Positions 36,634 through 49,132 of a DNA stretch of 64,000 nucleotides are shown piece by piece. The notes under the pieces are model-generated. The model was not told where the DNA came from. It saw only the letters and a list, made by a program, of their open reading frames with translations, and made no database searches. Every line of letters starts with the position of its first letter. The stretch's first letter is position 1. Source of the stretch: Pyrocephalus nanus (taxonomy: Eukaryota > Chordata > Aves > Passeriformes > Tyrannidae). Location of the stretch: assembly GCA_038380795.1 (NCBI GenBank), contig CM076264.1, forward strand, positions 9,612,001-9,676,000, given 5' to 3'. Position numbers and translations under genes: made by a program.

Positions 36634-38020
36634 AAAGCGATTAGTAACTTGATATGCTCACAAGTCTATGGGCCCTGCTGGGATCCACCCCACACTAATG
36701 AGGGAGCTGGCAAAAGAACTTGCCAAACCACTGCCAATCATCTCCCAGCAGTCCTGGTTAAATCAAGACCTTCCGGCTGGAAATCAGCAAATGTAACACC
36801 TGTCTGCAAAAAAGGGTTGGCAGGATGATCCAGGGAGATACAGTCCTGTCAAACTAATCTTGGTTTCAGGTGAGATTAGGGAAGAGATCATCCTGAGTGC
36901 CGTTACCTGGCATGTGCAGGACAACCAGGGGATCAAGCCCACATGAATTTATGGAAAGAAGGTCCTCCTTGAAAAAGCCAATCTCCTTCTATGACAAAGT
37001 GACCCACCTAGTAGATGAGGGGAAGGCTGAGGTTGTGGTCTATCTATGGTCTATCTAGACTTCAGTGACGCGTTTGACACCGTCTCCCACAGCATCCTTC
37101 TGGATAAGCTGGCTGTTCTTGCCTTGAATGGGTGGACTCTTCAACGGGGAAAAAAAATGGCTGGACAGCCAGGACAACACTAAGGTGGGTGGGAGTGTTG
37201 TTCTGCTTGAGGGTAGGAAGGCTCTACAGAGAGACTTGAACAGAATTATAAATGGACTGAGGACAAACTGCATGAGATTCAATAAAGCAACATGCCAGGT
37301 CATGCACTTGGGTCACAGCAACCCCACAGCAGCACTACGGGCTGGCTTGAGAGCTGTTCTGTAGAAGGTAGTTGGGAATGCTGGTTGAAAACTAGTTGAA
37401 CATAAGCCAGCAGTGTGCCCACGTGTATCAAGAACAGTGTGGCCAGCAGGACCAGGGAAGTGATCAATCCCCTGTACTCAACACTGGTGAGGTCACACCT
37501 TGAGCACTGGGTTAGTTTTAGGACTCTCACTTTGAAACAGACACTAAGGTGCTGGAGTACATTCCAAGAAGGGCAACAAGGCTCTTGAAGGGTCTAGAAA
37601 ACATGTCTTATGAGGAACAACTGAGAGAGGTGGGTTTGTTTACTCTCAAAGAGATTCAGGAGTGACCTCACTGCTCTCTACAGCTCCCTGAGAGGAGGTT
37701 GCAGTTAGGTGGAGTTGATCTCTTCTACTGTGCCTGCAGTGAGAGGACAAGAAAAAAATGGCCTTGAGCTGAGACAGGGGAGATTCAGACTAGATATTAA
37801 CAAAAAAATTATTCACTGTTAGAGCAGTCAGGCATTGGAATAGGTTACCCAGGGAGGTGGTGGAGTCACCATCCCTGGAGGGATCTAAGACGTGTCTGGA
37901 TCTGGCGCTGGGTGATATGGTTTAGGAGTTTAGGGGTTACAGTGGTAGTGCTGGGTTGATGGTTGAATAGGATGATCTTAAAGGTTTCTTCCAATCTTGA
38001 TCATTCTATGGTTCTATGAT
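36634..38020 (+). mobile_element. inner CR1 LINE, plus strand, 1.39 kb, with ORF2 remnants
   Basis: Traces of ORF2 in order: 'IHPTLMRELAKELAKPL' (about 36680-36730), a decayed 'SLTS'-type region, 'VYLDFSDAFDTVSHSILLDK' (about 37045-37107, a reverse transcriptase block), then 'LLEGRKALQRDLNR' and 'MRFNKATCQVMHLGHSNP' (about 37205-37325), and the C-terminal coding region to about 37910. The 3' end is 'TCATTCTATGGTTCTATGAT' at 38001-38020. The segment with the catalytic F/YADD motif is missing at about 37170, and several stops and frame changes are present, so it is inactive. It sits inside an older minus-strand CR1 and is flanked by AAGCA on both sides (36629-36633 and 38021-38025). Confidence 0.92.
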
Positions 38021-38102
38021 AAGCAGGGTCTGCTAAAGCAGGACACCAGGACTGTGTCCAGATTTTTAATATCTCCACAGAGAGAGACTCCACGATCTCT
38101 CC
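38021..38102 (-). mobile_element. outer CR1 LINE, right part, minus strand
   Basis: 'AAGCAGGGTCTGCTAAAGCA', 'GGACTGTGTCCAGATT' and 'GAGAGAGACTCCACGATCTC' are the complement of internal CR1 3' sequence. They continue directly from the left part ending at 36633. Similarity fades after about 38102. Confidence 0.8.
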
Positions 38103-40900
38103 ATATTATTTTCACTAAATTAGTTTAGAAAGATATACAGTGAGCAACATGCAGCAACCCAGTAGCATCTCAATAGTTTTCATTACCAGTATATAGGATT
38201 ATCCCTGAAGATTGTTGTACATTTGATTCCTGACTCCAGCTACTTCTTTGAAGAGCAAAGCTCAAATGTGTTCCATATCTCACAATCTCTACATCGTATT
38301 TGATACTAAGTTATTTTTTATGATGTGACTCTGAGAATAAAATGTAAGAACCTTAAAAAAAAATATATTTTGACCCTTCTTTCTCTTCCCCTTCCTGCAG
38401 CACTTTTCCCAGTCCCCTGATGGGCACTTTCAGATCAGATACAGGTTTTCATACAGATTTTATGGAAGTTTCAGTAGACCAGAGAAAGACTGTGAAGAGA
38501 GGGAATGACTTGAGCTACCCTGAAGGGTATGATGATAACTTCCAGTATCCCACAATGCCGAATTCCTTGCATTCCAGCAACATTTCACAGAAAGAAATGG
38601 AATGAGAAGGAAATGGCATACTCTGGATTCTGCTGTCTTCATTGGGGTAGTAACTAACTGTTCTTGGAGTTTCTTTCCCATCTCTGCAAAATACCAAAAC
38701 CAGTAACAGAAACACAGATTTTGAATCAGGATAACCAGCTCATAAAATGGAATAATTCATTCAAGAAATGGGATATTTTATTTTTAATTGGGACTTGAGG
38801 GGGCAAAAGGGATAGTTGCATTTATGAGAAGATTTAAATTTGTAACTGCACAGAACGTGAAAATCATAAATAAATTTACTGCACAAAAACCATATAAGCG
38901 AATTTCGCTCCAACTTGAAGGTGACTGGTCTTTTGTTATTGGAAGCAGGACCAAGTAATTTCCAAACAGGTCCTTCTTTTCTATTCAATCAGTAGAAGAA
39001 ATGTTGCAAATACACTCTCCTGCTTGAAAACCATTTGCAAATAAAAGTTTTGCACTGCTTGTTGGTCAGTTTGAGGACTCCACTCACATTTCATTGATGA
39101 ACCTGCCATCAAAGAGACGAGATATCTTTAATTCATTGAATTAAGAATTTTAAGACACCAGGCTCTTCTCACGAGCCCATTGAAGAGGTTTTATGTCAAA
39201 AAGATACAAAATCTGCCCAACAGATTTCTTAAAAGGGCCTTGAGTTCTTTTATACCTTGAGGGCAACACATGGGAAAAACACTACAATGCTTTTCAAAGG
39301 GTCAAAATAACATAGTTTTACTGGCAAATTTTGGATAAGAAGGGAACTTGGCAAAAGTTTAAAACAAGCATTCAGTCAACATGAAGTATTTCACATACCA
39401 TTGACTTAGCAAATTCCAACCCATCCAGGTTTAAGTTATCCAGATATCAAGAAGAGGACCTTAAGAGAAGAGGAAGAAATAAAGAAAGAGAGAATTGTAG
39501 TTTAGATCCAGCATCAAACCATGTGACGCAGACACAAGGACAATGGGGCTGGGACCATCGAGAGACCTTGTGCCATGAGTTTTATCTCTTCCTGCCTCCT
39601 GTGGCCACTCCCCCTCCAGGTGGGGCTTTCAGTTTGCCAGCCACTGGGGATCTGAGTTAGGGGTTCCAGGGGGTGTGGTGTGGGGTTTCAGGTGTGCCAA
39701 GGGCTCATAACCATTCTGGGGCTGGGACAGGGGCTCCAGAGGGTGGGGTGGGGGGCATTGCTCCCAGTGTGCCAGTCACTGAGAGCTGCACCATAGAGGC
39801 TCTCAAGGAGTTGGGAAATGGGGAGAAGGGGGGAGGGGGGGAGGGCACCATTCCACCTTGGGAGAACCTGATTTGCCCCTTCCCCTCCATACAGAGTTGT
39901 TTCGAGCCAGTAATAACTTTTTAATAACTTTTCTTCAGTCTCTCACAACAATACACACGTATTCTAACCTATGCCATATGAGTTTCTTTTTATCCTTAAA
40001 CATCTATATTCAACACATAACTCTTCAGAGAATTAAATCCTCCTGCACAGTTTTCAGAAATAGTTGTCCTAGAACTCTTGCCAGAAGACCTTCAATTGAC
40101 TAATCTTGGTGGATTCATCCCAATATGACTTTATTATGCAACTATAAAAATATGCTAATGCTCTGACAATGAACAAAAGGGGGTGTAGAAAAAAAAGATT
40201 GGCCAGACTAAGTTTTTATAAAACTTATTTTCTAGAAAAATGATACAGCATTGGATCTCCCTGCAGAATTAAGCACTAGGGCACGCAGTTCTTAATTCAG
40301 CCCTGATATTAAGAAATGTACAGAACAGGTAGGAGACATACAGAACAGGTAGAAGAATTGTAAGATGGATAAGGAACTGAGTGAAGTGGAGATAAAGATT
40401 GTGTTAAAACTGAGGTTAGAAGGGTGTTTTCTGATATGGTTCTTCGAGGATCCCTCTTGTGAACAATCATTAATCATCTTGACAGAAAAAGTAGAAGTAT
40501 GATGACAAATTTCCTGATGATGCAAATAAAAGATGCACTATAAGTTCAAGAAGTAGCATTATACAAGGCAAAAGGAGCATTTTGAGATGTGAAGTTATAA
40601 AAAAAAAGGATGAAATGCTGTGGAAAAAACCCTGAGGTCGTGCAGTTAGGAACTAGAAATAGTTCCTCCTTTATACTGTGAATTTTTCAGCTAGAAATAA
40701 CAGAAATACATAGGTATCTATCAACAAGCCATCAATTGTTGGTATTGAAGGTATTAAAAAAAATGGAAGGTATATAAAAAAAGCTAAAGTTAGTTCTGCT
40801 GCCTCAAGAAAAATATTTTCACAAAATATAGAGAATGTCTATGTCATTTAAGAAATACCGCTCTGCCCCTGCCTGCAATGCCCTCTGTTTCTTGCAACAG
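38103..40900. other. unique noncoding sequence with one G-rich block
   Basis: No gene is recognised. The G-rich minisatellite-like block is at 39627-39845. A short direct repeat (ACAGAACAGGTAG, two copies 18 bases apart) is at about 40319-40352. The part from 40390 to 40760 might hide a very old CR1, but I could not support it. Confidence 0.5.
39627..39845 (+). repeat. G-rich degenerate minisatellite with two G-quadruplex-type motifs
   Basis: Two and a half loosely similar units of about 60-70 bases each run 'TTTCAG/CCCAG...TGTGCCAG...GGGG..TCCAGRGGGTGGGGTGGGG'. They start near 39630, 39687 and 39763. Motif one (39718-39755) has six G runs of three or more with short loops, and motif two (39813-39845) has at least four. 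The block is far more GC-rich than its surroundings. Unit boundaries were set by eye. Confidence 0.5.
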
Positions 40901-41050
40901 ATCCCAGAACTGCAGACTGGTTTGGGTTGGAAGGGACTGTAAAGACTGTCTAGTTTCAACCCCCTTTCAGGGACACCTTTCACTAGAACAGGTCTTTCAA
41001 AGCCCCTCCCAACCTGCCCTAAAGGGCATTCAAGGGATGGGACACATTGA
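40901..41050 (-). mobile_element. old CR1 LINE 3' fragment, minus strand
   Basis: The plus strand reads 'GACTGGTTTGGGTTGGAAGG', 'TTTCAACCCCCTTTCAGGG', 'CACCTTTCACTAGAACAGGT', 'TCAAAGCCCCTCCCAACCTG' and ends near 'CAAGGGATGGGACA'. This is the complement of the CR1 3' region. The terminal octamer tail is decayed ('ATCCCAGAACTGCAGA'), so it is older than the copies at 25 and 52 kb. Confidence 0.85.
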
Positions 41051-41722
41051 AGAAGATACTGAAAGGTGTCTTCAGTCAGGTATCTTACCATTTAACAAAG
41101 ATCATGGCTTTAGGATAGTTTGGGTGCTGAATCTACTCCTAAATACTAAATGAAAGATTTTATCTGGTTTATTCGTAGCAATAAGCAGTTGTCCTCAGGA
41201 AATTCCCTGAGCAGGTAAGGATCATAGAGACAAGCTTACTTTATGGCATGCTGTTAGTTCAAGAACAAAACTGGTTTTTACTGGCCACTAATACAAGGCC
41301 AGGAATAAAAAATTTTATCTCGGAACAGAGCACTGATACTGGAGCATCAGCCCTATATCAGAAGTGGAGGACAATCCTGCTTAAGACAAATGAGCTTGCA
41401 ATTACAGAATCATGGAATTACATTTGCAAATACATTTCCAATTTACTTTTATAGTCCACTACACACACGCAGATTTCACTTACAAACACCTATTACTGCC
41501 TATTTTCCCCCTGATTTAGTATTCAATAATTTTAATTTAAGGCTACAAAGAGAAATAAAACATTTATATTTGCTTCTTTCATTAGAAGAAGCATCCAAAT
41601 CACAAAGCAATGTTTATTGAGCAACCTTGATTATGAAGAGCAACATTTTGACACCCTCAAATTCAGTTATTGCTAAGACATGAAGTAACAACTGTTGTTG
41701 TGTGGTACTAGACACACAGTGT

Positions 41723-41741
41723 AAAAAAAAAAAAAAAAAAA
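41723..41741. repeat. poly-A tract (19 A)
   Basis: A homopolymer following 'ACACACAGTGT'. No gene-like sequence lies upstream. Confidence 0.85.
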
Positions 41742-43038
41742 GGAATAATACTCAGTTTATTAGATTGCCTAAGTAAAATAATAGAAGAGTATGAAACTTA
41801 TTTTTCCACATGGTGACAAGTATTCTGGTTTTTAAGAAACCAAACAAAATATTCTGCATTGCCTGTAATCCTAAAAGATATATTTTCACACATACCTGTA
41901 GTTCAGAAAAATTAATAAGTTGAATTGACACTTCTAGGATATAGTTTTGTGGTTCTTGGCATTCTAGATAATTTAGATTCAATGCAAAAGCATTAAATCT
42001 GAGTCATCTATTACCCTGCCTTTTTAATTACTTACTTGCACACATTGAAATGAATAGCACTTAAGGAACTATTTAGAATGGGCAACTCCATTTGTAATGT
42101 ATGATGGAATAATACATTTTTAAAGCCTATTAGTATCTCAAGGTCTAGTCATACAGAGACCATACATTTAAATAACAGATACCTTTTCGTAAAAATCAAT
42201 GTCTGTCCCACAGACCAATATTAAAAATAGGCAGTTATTAATGTGGGTTTTTTTAATGACAGATTTTTTTTAGGATATTTTTCCAGCTCAAATGCTGGCT
42301 GAAAACACCAACAGAACTATTACTGCTGTGCTTGATGCCAGCAGCAGATAACACTTTCAGGAACAGGCATTTGATTAAAGAGAACCCACTCATAACATTC
42401 TTAACCTTTGAAGTCTAAAGATTCTGTGAAGTTTTAAAACTGAGAGAGAATTCCCAAAATCATGAAATGTGAATGAATGTTTTTTACCTTGCAATATAGT
42501 CAAGAACTTAAGGCACTGATAGATATCACTATGTGAGTGACCCTAACAAGTCTAGCAGAAGCTATTGATGTGCACGTAGTTAAGCACAGGTTTAAAAACA
42601 CTGCATCAGGGCCCAGATGTGGAGTACACCCATGTGCTGCTCCTTTGACAAATTCTACTATCAACATTTCAAGAAGATTTTTTTAAATGGTTTTCAACAG
42701 AAAAAAACATCCACTGTTTTTGTTGAAATCTGAATTTCTTTATCTTCCATATTCCACTGGACTACACAAAAGTGAGTTTCCTATACATTGTAGAATAATA
42801 AAAATCTAATAGGATATACTTACACCAATCTCCTTTTCTGTAAACTGTCATTATTCCCTCTATACTAAAGTGCATCTTTGTTTTGATATGGTATTTCAGC
42901 AACAGGAGGTGTTCAAAATTACAAAAACTTACACTTTAACCTTCTTGATCAATATTCCCTTCTAAATATTTTTAATAGATGATGAGAAATAAATGAAATT
43001 GTATTGAAATAAATTTTCTTTAATATAGAAATCATATC

Positions 43039-43093
43039 AAGCCTCCTTTAGAACAGGACCACATACAAGCCCCTTTTAGAACTGGACCACATA
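43039..43093. repeat. 28-bp tandem duplication
   Basis: 'AAGCCTCCTTTAGAACAGG...' at 43039-43066 and 'AAGCCCCTTTTAGAACTGG...' at 43067-43093 are adjacent copies, both ending ACCACATA, with only a few differences. It is a local duplication of no evident function. Confidence 0.85.
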
Positions 43094-44596
43094 ATTATCT
43101 GAAGATACTTTCCCTTGTTATTGAGACTGCTATTTAGTTTCTGTCCTCCATCCTCTTTAATTGCTTCAGAGTTTGAATATGTCTGAAGACAAACAGAGGA
43201 TCTAAATTCTTTCTGGGGCAGCTCATTCTTGCAAAACTTTTCTTTAAATGCAACACATTAAGAAACTTTGTGAGAGCCAAGAATTTACCAAGCTCTGCCA
43301 AAATGAGTACTATGAAACAGAAAAAAAGAGGAGGTGACTGAGACTCAGCCAAAAGTAATATTATAAAAGAATTCTTTACAGACCTGGCTGGCCAATTCAT
43401 CCTATTCTGGAGACTATAGCCTTGTTCCACTCTGGCAAAGAGTCCTACCTGACCGCACATTGTTCTTTGGTCATCATCCAAACCCTGCTGATGGAACTGG
43501 GAGCCGCTCCAGGGAGCCAAGTGCACTTTGGATTGCAGCATAAAAACACCAGTCAGACAATTTTAAAGACTTGCTGAATAAGGCATTACCTTCAGAAATT
43601 AATTTGCGACTGAAGTTTCAGGTGCTAATGAACCATTCTTTTATACTTTAAGACAGTAAGAATATGGCTTGTCCTGTCATATGTTTAACATTTGAAGTAT
43701 TTTGTCATTTAGTTTTATTTATTTGAAGAGCTGAGGCTCAAAATAAAAACATTTTTTTTTAAATGGGAATAGTTGCACCCAAAATGGATTTACCAAATAG
43801 AGTGTATTCTTGAAATAGGGAGAGGTGAGGGGTGGGAAATTTTTTGAATGATACTCAGACTTGCATAGATGTGAAACAACAGTTAACTAAATTAGCTTAT
43901 GGTGACAGTAGAGCACAGTAAATAAATTTAAGACATGTGGGATTATATTGGAGGATAGGTGGAATTTCCAAAAGCATTCAGCTCTACTTGATTTTGCTGA
44001 CTTATCAATAACAAAAACTTACTGTCTTTGGTAAAACTAAAGCTAGTTCATCATGTAAATCATGAAAAAAAACCTATCCTTAAATACCAGAAATGCAACT
44101 AAGTTTGACACTTTGCCTTAAAATGCAGACCCTACACCTGGAAAAAATTATCTTTCTTATCATTATTAAATATAATTTCTCTGTGAATATTCTTCTTGGC
44201 AACAGAGAAAAGCTATCTTTGATATCATATCTGAAAGCAGCAAATTGAAAATATATTCTCTATGTTACTCATCTATTTCTAAAGTAGGAAGTATGCAATG
44301 ATAACTGATTGCATCATTTGCAATTCTGTAAATGTTGTTGCTTTAGTGTTTTGAAATATGGAACAGTCAACCCAGGAGGTTATTAAACACTTGGATCTGC
44401 GACATTCCTGTGAACTTTAGGCAACTAGCCAGAACTAGTGCAAGCAAATGGTAAAAATGGTGTTTTTTAATTACCTTAAAATCATTTGCAACCACATAGT
44501 TAAAGGAGAATCTTGTGTTATTACAAAAGAACTTTCTGTAGTAGAATCTTCATGCAGAGCTGCCCTGGGGTATACACAAAGGTCTTTTGTATAACC

Positions 44597-44603
<7 letters not shown>

Positions 44604-44628
<25 letters not shown>
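44604..44628. repeat. poly-T tract (25 T)
   Basis: An uninterrupted homopolymer preceded by 'CCTTTTCTC' and followed by 'GAGCAAG'. No minus-strand AATAAA-linked coding remnant was recognised beyond it. Confidence 0.85.
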
Positions 44629-45342
44629 GAGCAAGTTACTTGTCATATAGTAGCTTCCTTTAATATCACACAAAACACTGCCATGGAGCTGTTTTATGTA
44701 ACAGAAATCCCCTCTTACATTCACAAAGCCCAGCACATGTTTTCACAGTGGTTCAGCCAGCCTGTGCCTCAGGGTTCGACAATCTCAGTCCGATTCCCAA
44801 ACAAGATTTTTACCCCGGAGAGTGACAAGTTTCCAGGCTCGCTGCTTTCCTCAAACAGGCTGTCTTTAATGGAGAGTGAAAGGAGGAGGTCACATCCTGT
44901 TCCAAGAGGGAAAAGGAAGCTTGTATAGTATGTTATTTTTTTTATAACAAAAAAAGCCTCCCCGAATCTAGCTTTGCAATCTGCTCAGACAGTACATGAA
45001 AGTCCAGACCTCTTATCTTAGCTGGTAGGGCCAAACTAGATGTAGACAGGTCAGGATTTCCTCCAAAAGAAATAGAAAAATATTCTTAAAGCGAAAATAA
45101 AAACACATTTAAGACGTGTTTTTTCTCTTGTCTCAACATATTAAACTATGCTATTACAGGTTCTTGTAACCTTTGTTTCTTCCACTGCCTTGTACGGTCA
45201 TGAGATTTAAAAAGTTCTATATACCATTATTTCAAAGGCAGGTGAATGCAAACTAAATGTAAGACCATGAGTGTACTGTTAGATATACTGCCTTATTTCG
45301 CAACAGAAGGGCTGGATCTGAGTGAATGGCTTGCAATCCCAC

Positions 45343-45393
45343 CTTTCTTTTCTTTTTTTTTCTTTTTTTTTTTTTTTTTTTTTTTTTCTTTTT
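45343..45393. repeat. T-rich tract with scattered C
   Basis: About 51 bases of T broken by a few single C bases, ending at 'GAGCAAG'. Simple sequence. Confidence 0.85.
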
Positions 45394-46497
45394 GAGCAAG
45401 AATTCTATTTCTTCCCTAGAACAAATCTATATGTTATTCTTTCAGGACAGTATCTTCAAATGCAGTTTGAACGAGTCCATTACTAATCTGACTGGAGCCA
45501 AAACCAGCCAGTGGCATTGATTAAATTGGAACTAAATTAGACTAGTGACAACCAGTTTTGATAATTCTGGCTTCAGCATTAAGTATTTTATAAGTGAATT
45601 GTGATGTATGTACTAATTCTATTTCTTAAGTTCAGCAGAAATCAAGGAAAATAGAGACAGACTGGGGAAAAAATGAAAAACTGCATAAATTATGATAATG
45701 AAAATACATGATTTCTCAAACCAAGTTTTGAAAAACATTCAAATTTCATCCTGATTTTCCTAGAAAATATTGCTGTGTTGCTTGTTGCTTTCCTGAACAG
45801 TTTATACCCAACTAGAGATTTTATTAATGGATATTCCACAATTACGTTACAGATTTTAACTGAGAACTCACTTTACACATCAGAATGTATTGCCAGGTGC
45901 ATTCCTAAAGTCAAGTAGCAAATGAGCCCAAGTTCAGGCTTGGATGAAATGAAGTGCATAAGACAGACACCCTGACATCTTGCAAATCCAGATTAAGTAT
46001 GCTCGGTTGATCAAAATAATCACCACTTTAACCTTATATCCCCAAATGAGCCTGAACAGAATCTCTGCTGAGGACAAAGTTAGTCAGGTAATCAGCAGGG
46101 AAAGAGGAAAAGGGGGAAAGGATGGCTGACTGGAGAGGCTATCAGGAAAAGTAATCTTCCAAGGGCATAAATATCTGTGTCCAGGAACTTGCCTGGTAAG
46201 AGCAAAGCAAAGTCTTCTTCCCCACACTGACTGCAAAATTCTGTAAGTTTACAAGGAATAACGATACAAGAACCTACCCTTTCCTGCTCTTTCCACAGTT
46301 GCAGTTTTCCTGCCCTATCATTCATCTGAAGCTGAATTCAGCTTACCTGGTGCAGGAAATCAGGGCTACCCCAAAAGATTTTCTGGGCATTTCCAAGTTA
46401 TGAAGCTGAAAGTCTTTGCTTCAGTACCTATGCTAACAAGGTTCCATCACCACAGATCTCCACAGGAAACATCCAGATCTTGTCAGTCTCTGGGGCT

Positions 46498-46758
46498 ATC
46501 AGAGAATCAAAGAGTGTCTGGGTTTCTCAAAGCCCATTCAACCTGGCCTTGAACTCTTCCAGGGATGGGACATTCACAACTTCCCTGGGCAAACTGTTTC
46601 ATTACTACACCATCCTCACAGGGAAGAATTTCTTCCTAATATTTCATCTAAACCTGCCCTCTTTCAGTTTTAAGCCATTAGCCTTTGTCCTGTGACTACG
46701 TGCCCTTGTAGAATGTGCCTTTCCAGCTCTCTTTTAGTCCCCCCCTCAGGTACTGAGC
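46498..46758 (-). mobile_element. CR1 LINE fragment, minus strand
   Basis: Complement of CR1 3' UTR and ORF2 end: 'TCAAAGCCCATTCAACCTGG', 'TTGAACTCTTCCAGGGATGG', 'GAATTTCTTCCTAATATTTC', 'CCTTTGTCCTGTGACTACGT' and 'CTTTCCAGCTCTCTTTTAG', ending near the 'CAGGTACTG' typical of this region. The terminal tail at the left is degraded and partly deleted. It holds no usable open frame. Confidence 0.88.
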
Positions 46759-49132
46759 TGTACTGTCCAGAGCCACTGATAATGCTGAATAATGTGCATT
46801 AATTTTACTTACATAAACAGTCAGAAATTATTTAGAAAAATGTCTTGAATATTACCTCAAAGAAGAAGGCACACAAGTGTTCACTGACCTCTGAAATCTC
46901 CAAATCAGCTATTGACCAACAGTGTCTAGAAAACTGAGTACAGACTGTTCCAGCTCAGGTGTAAAGAAACCTGTAGTTAAGCTCATGCAAAATCAGTGAG
47001 GGCAACTGGTAGAGGAGGCTACACCTGGCAAGAGGAGTGGCTCCTGCACAGGAGGAGAGGAAACTGGCCTCTGGTGAGAACTATTTATAGAGGACAGCCT
47101 GAAAAAACTACTGGCTATATATTAATGGCGTACTACTCCCTATAGTTCATGAGTGCCTGGCTTTCTCCTGAAGCTTCCTTCTTTGTTCTCGACTTCTAAA
47201 AGGGCAAGGTGAGTCCTGAACAGCAATGGACAACCAGCCTGACTTTATTCTTTAATGCATGAAGCAGGGTGCTCCAGGGTGCTGCCTGTTCCAAACTCGG
47301 CATCTCATTTGTTATAAACTAACACGAAACTCCTCTAGGCATGCTGGACCCAAATAATTCCTTAAAACACTAAATTAATCCAGACAGCTTAGTACACAAA
47401 ATAGTGTTTTACTTCAGTTGAAGAGATGAAAAAGGTCTGATGTTGAGTCTCACGTGACCTTTATCAAGGACAGTACATAGCATCCAGGTTTTGCCTTAAT
47501 AACTCCCTGTAGCCAGGAGTCTTCGACTTTCATAAAGGTCACTCAGGTCCAAAATGTTGGGTCACCTTCTGTTACCATTGTCTGAAAGAAAAAAGGCATT
47601 CTTAGTACAGTTGTCCTCATTTTTAACATTACTGGAAAAAAAGTCGCTTAGTTCCAGGAAGAACTTTAAATGTTGTTCTGTATCAAACACAGTCTTTTCT
47701 TCTGTGCCTGTTTAATTCTGCAAAGCTCTCTTCTCTGATCAAATATACTGGCCTCTGATCAGGCTGGATCATGTGAACTGAGCTCCACTGATGTGAGTAA
47801 ACAGAAACAAATGGTGGAGCAAAGTACGAACACCACAGCTCTTTCTTTTCTGCCTTTTTTTTTTTTTTTAATAACTCATTCATTAAGCAATGTAACTAAA
47901 TGGAAATGGGGGACGTTTATGTGTGTAGTCACACTGTAGTTAAGATAATTGGGACCAGCTGTTATGCTCTTCTATTTTTTTCCTGGAAGAACATAACATT
48001 GCACAAAGCTAGCATGGCAAGACAACAGACACAAGGAAGATGCTGAAGCATGTACTTGAAGCCTCAATAATTTCCAGTGTTGTTCTTCAAAAAGTTTCTC
48101 ATCATTCTGCCTGTGAAAGCTGTATTTTCAAGTTTATGTTCAGATTTGCATTTTCACTATATAAATTCCACACACTAGAACAACTATTTTAATTCCTCCC
48201 CCTTTGGTGTTTACCCAAGACAGGCCACCTTGAATCAATTACATACATAAGGGGCAGAGACAGAGTTTACTTTATTGTCTGCAGAGGAAAATCCTGTCTG
48301 AAAACCATTTCTTTCTAGAACTCTAGTATTGCACATTCTTCCCTTCAAAATCATCTTAGGAGCAACTTGAGACTGAGGAAAGGTAAGTAAAGGAATTCAG
48401 ATTTTCTCTTCTTCACGATCTTCTCCTTCCAACAAGCTGTAGCAAAAAGGGGAGATAACAATGTGAAGGGGTCAGTTTTCCCTTGTGTAGCTAAAAAAAA
48501 GAGCAAGAGAATCAGGGGAGCTGTGAATATATATCAGGAAAGCACAGCCAGCTTAGAGCAAAATCCTGTCATCAGTAGAGGAGAAAAAAAGTAGGAAACA
48601 GGATATAGCCTGTATGTTCTGCACCTATTCCCAATTGCTTGGGTCATATGTAGTGTCCATGGACTTAGATCAATTCTTGATGTAGCCAACAGTAACTTCC
48701 CTTAGAAGCTCTGCAGAAGTTTTTCATAAGGTATTAGAGGATCCTTCCATCTATAAAATAATATACATTCAAAACCAAACCTTTATTTATGTCTACCTTT
48801 AGGGATGTTTGCTTCTTTGACCTCCTTTGATGCCATGCTCTCAAACAAAAATATTCCTACTACCATGATGTATATTCTGCTGTCATGGCTTGAAAGAGAC
48901 ACTGCTGGAGACAGAGAAGTAGCCTGAAGGAAGCTTCACAGGTCTACCAGCACTAACAAAAGAAAGTAATTTGGCCTTCAAATTTTTTAGGCTGAAGGAC
49001 GTTCTAAGACAAAAATCAAAACAATTTGCAGAAGATTCCCTATCCAAGGCATCTGGATGTGAATTCGAACTACTTCAGAAACATAAATATCATTTTCTCA
49101 AGAGATTCTAGGCAATTTAGGCTGAATCAAAT

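Larger units (their letters stand above)
41051..46497. other. unique noncoding sequence, no gene seen
   Basis: About 5.4 kb. It includes a poly-A tract (41723-41741), a 28-base tandem duplication (43039-43093), two poly-T tracts (44604-44628, 45343-45393) and a small CpG-bearing patch at about 44760-44965. The longest open frame of the window (43541-43134, minus, 135 codons) lies here and has no recognisable domain. Confidence 0.5.

Noticed and set aside
40390..40760. Very old CR1 coding remnant on the plus strand
   Set aside because: A translation such as 'EVVQLGTRNSS' faintly recalls a CR1 ORF2 block, but frames break constantly and no second block lines up.
43134..43541. Longest open frame of the window (135 codons, minus strand)
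   Set aside because: No recognisable domain, no splice or promoter context, and within the length expected by chance in 64 kb read in six frames.
44604..45400. Two poly-T tracts each followed by GAGCAAG, suggesting two copies of one retroposed element
   Set aside because: Only the seven bases after the T run agree; the sequence beyond differs completely.
47300..47600. Possible further LTR
   Set aside because: The texture looks LTR-like, but no termini, TATA/AATAAA pair or familiar family segment could be identified.
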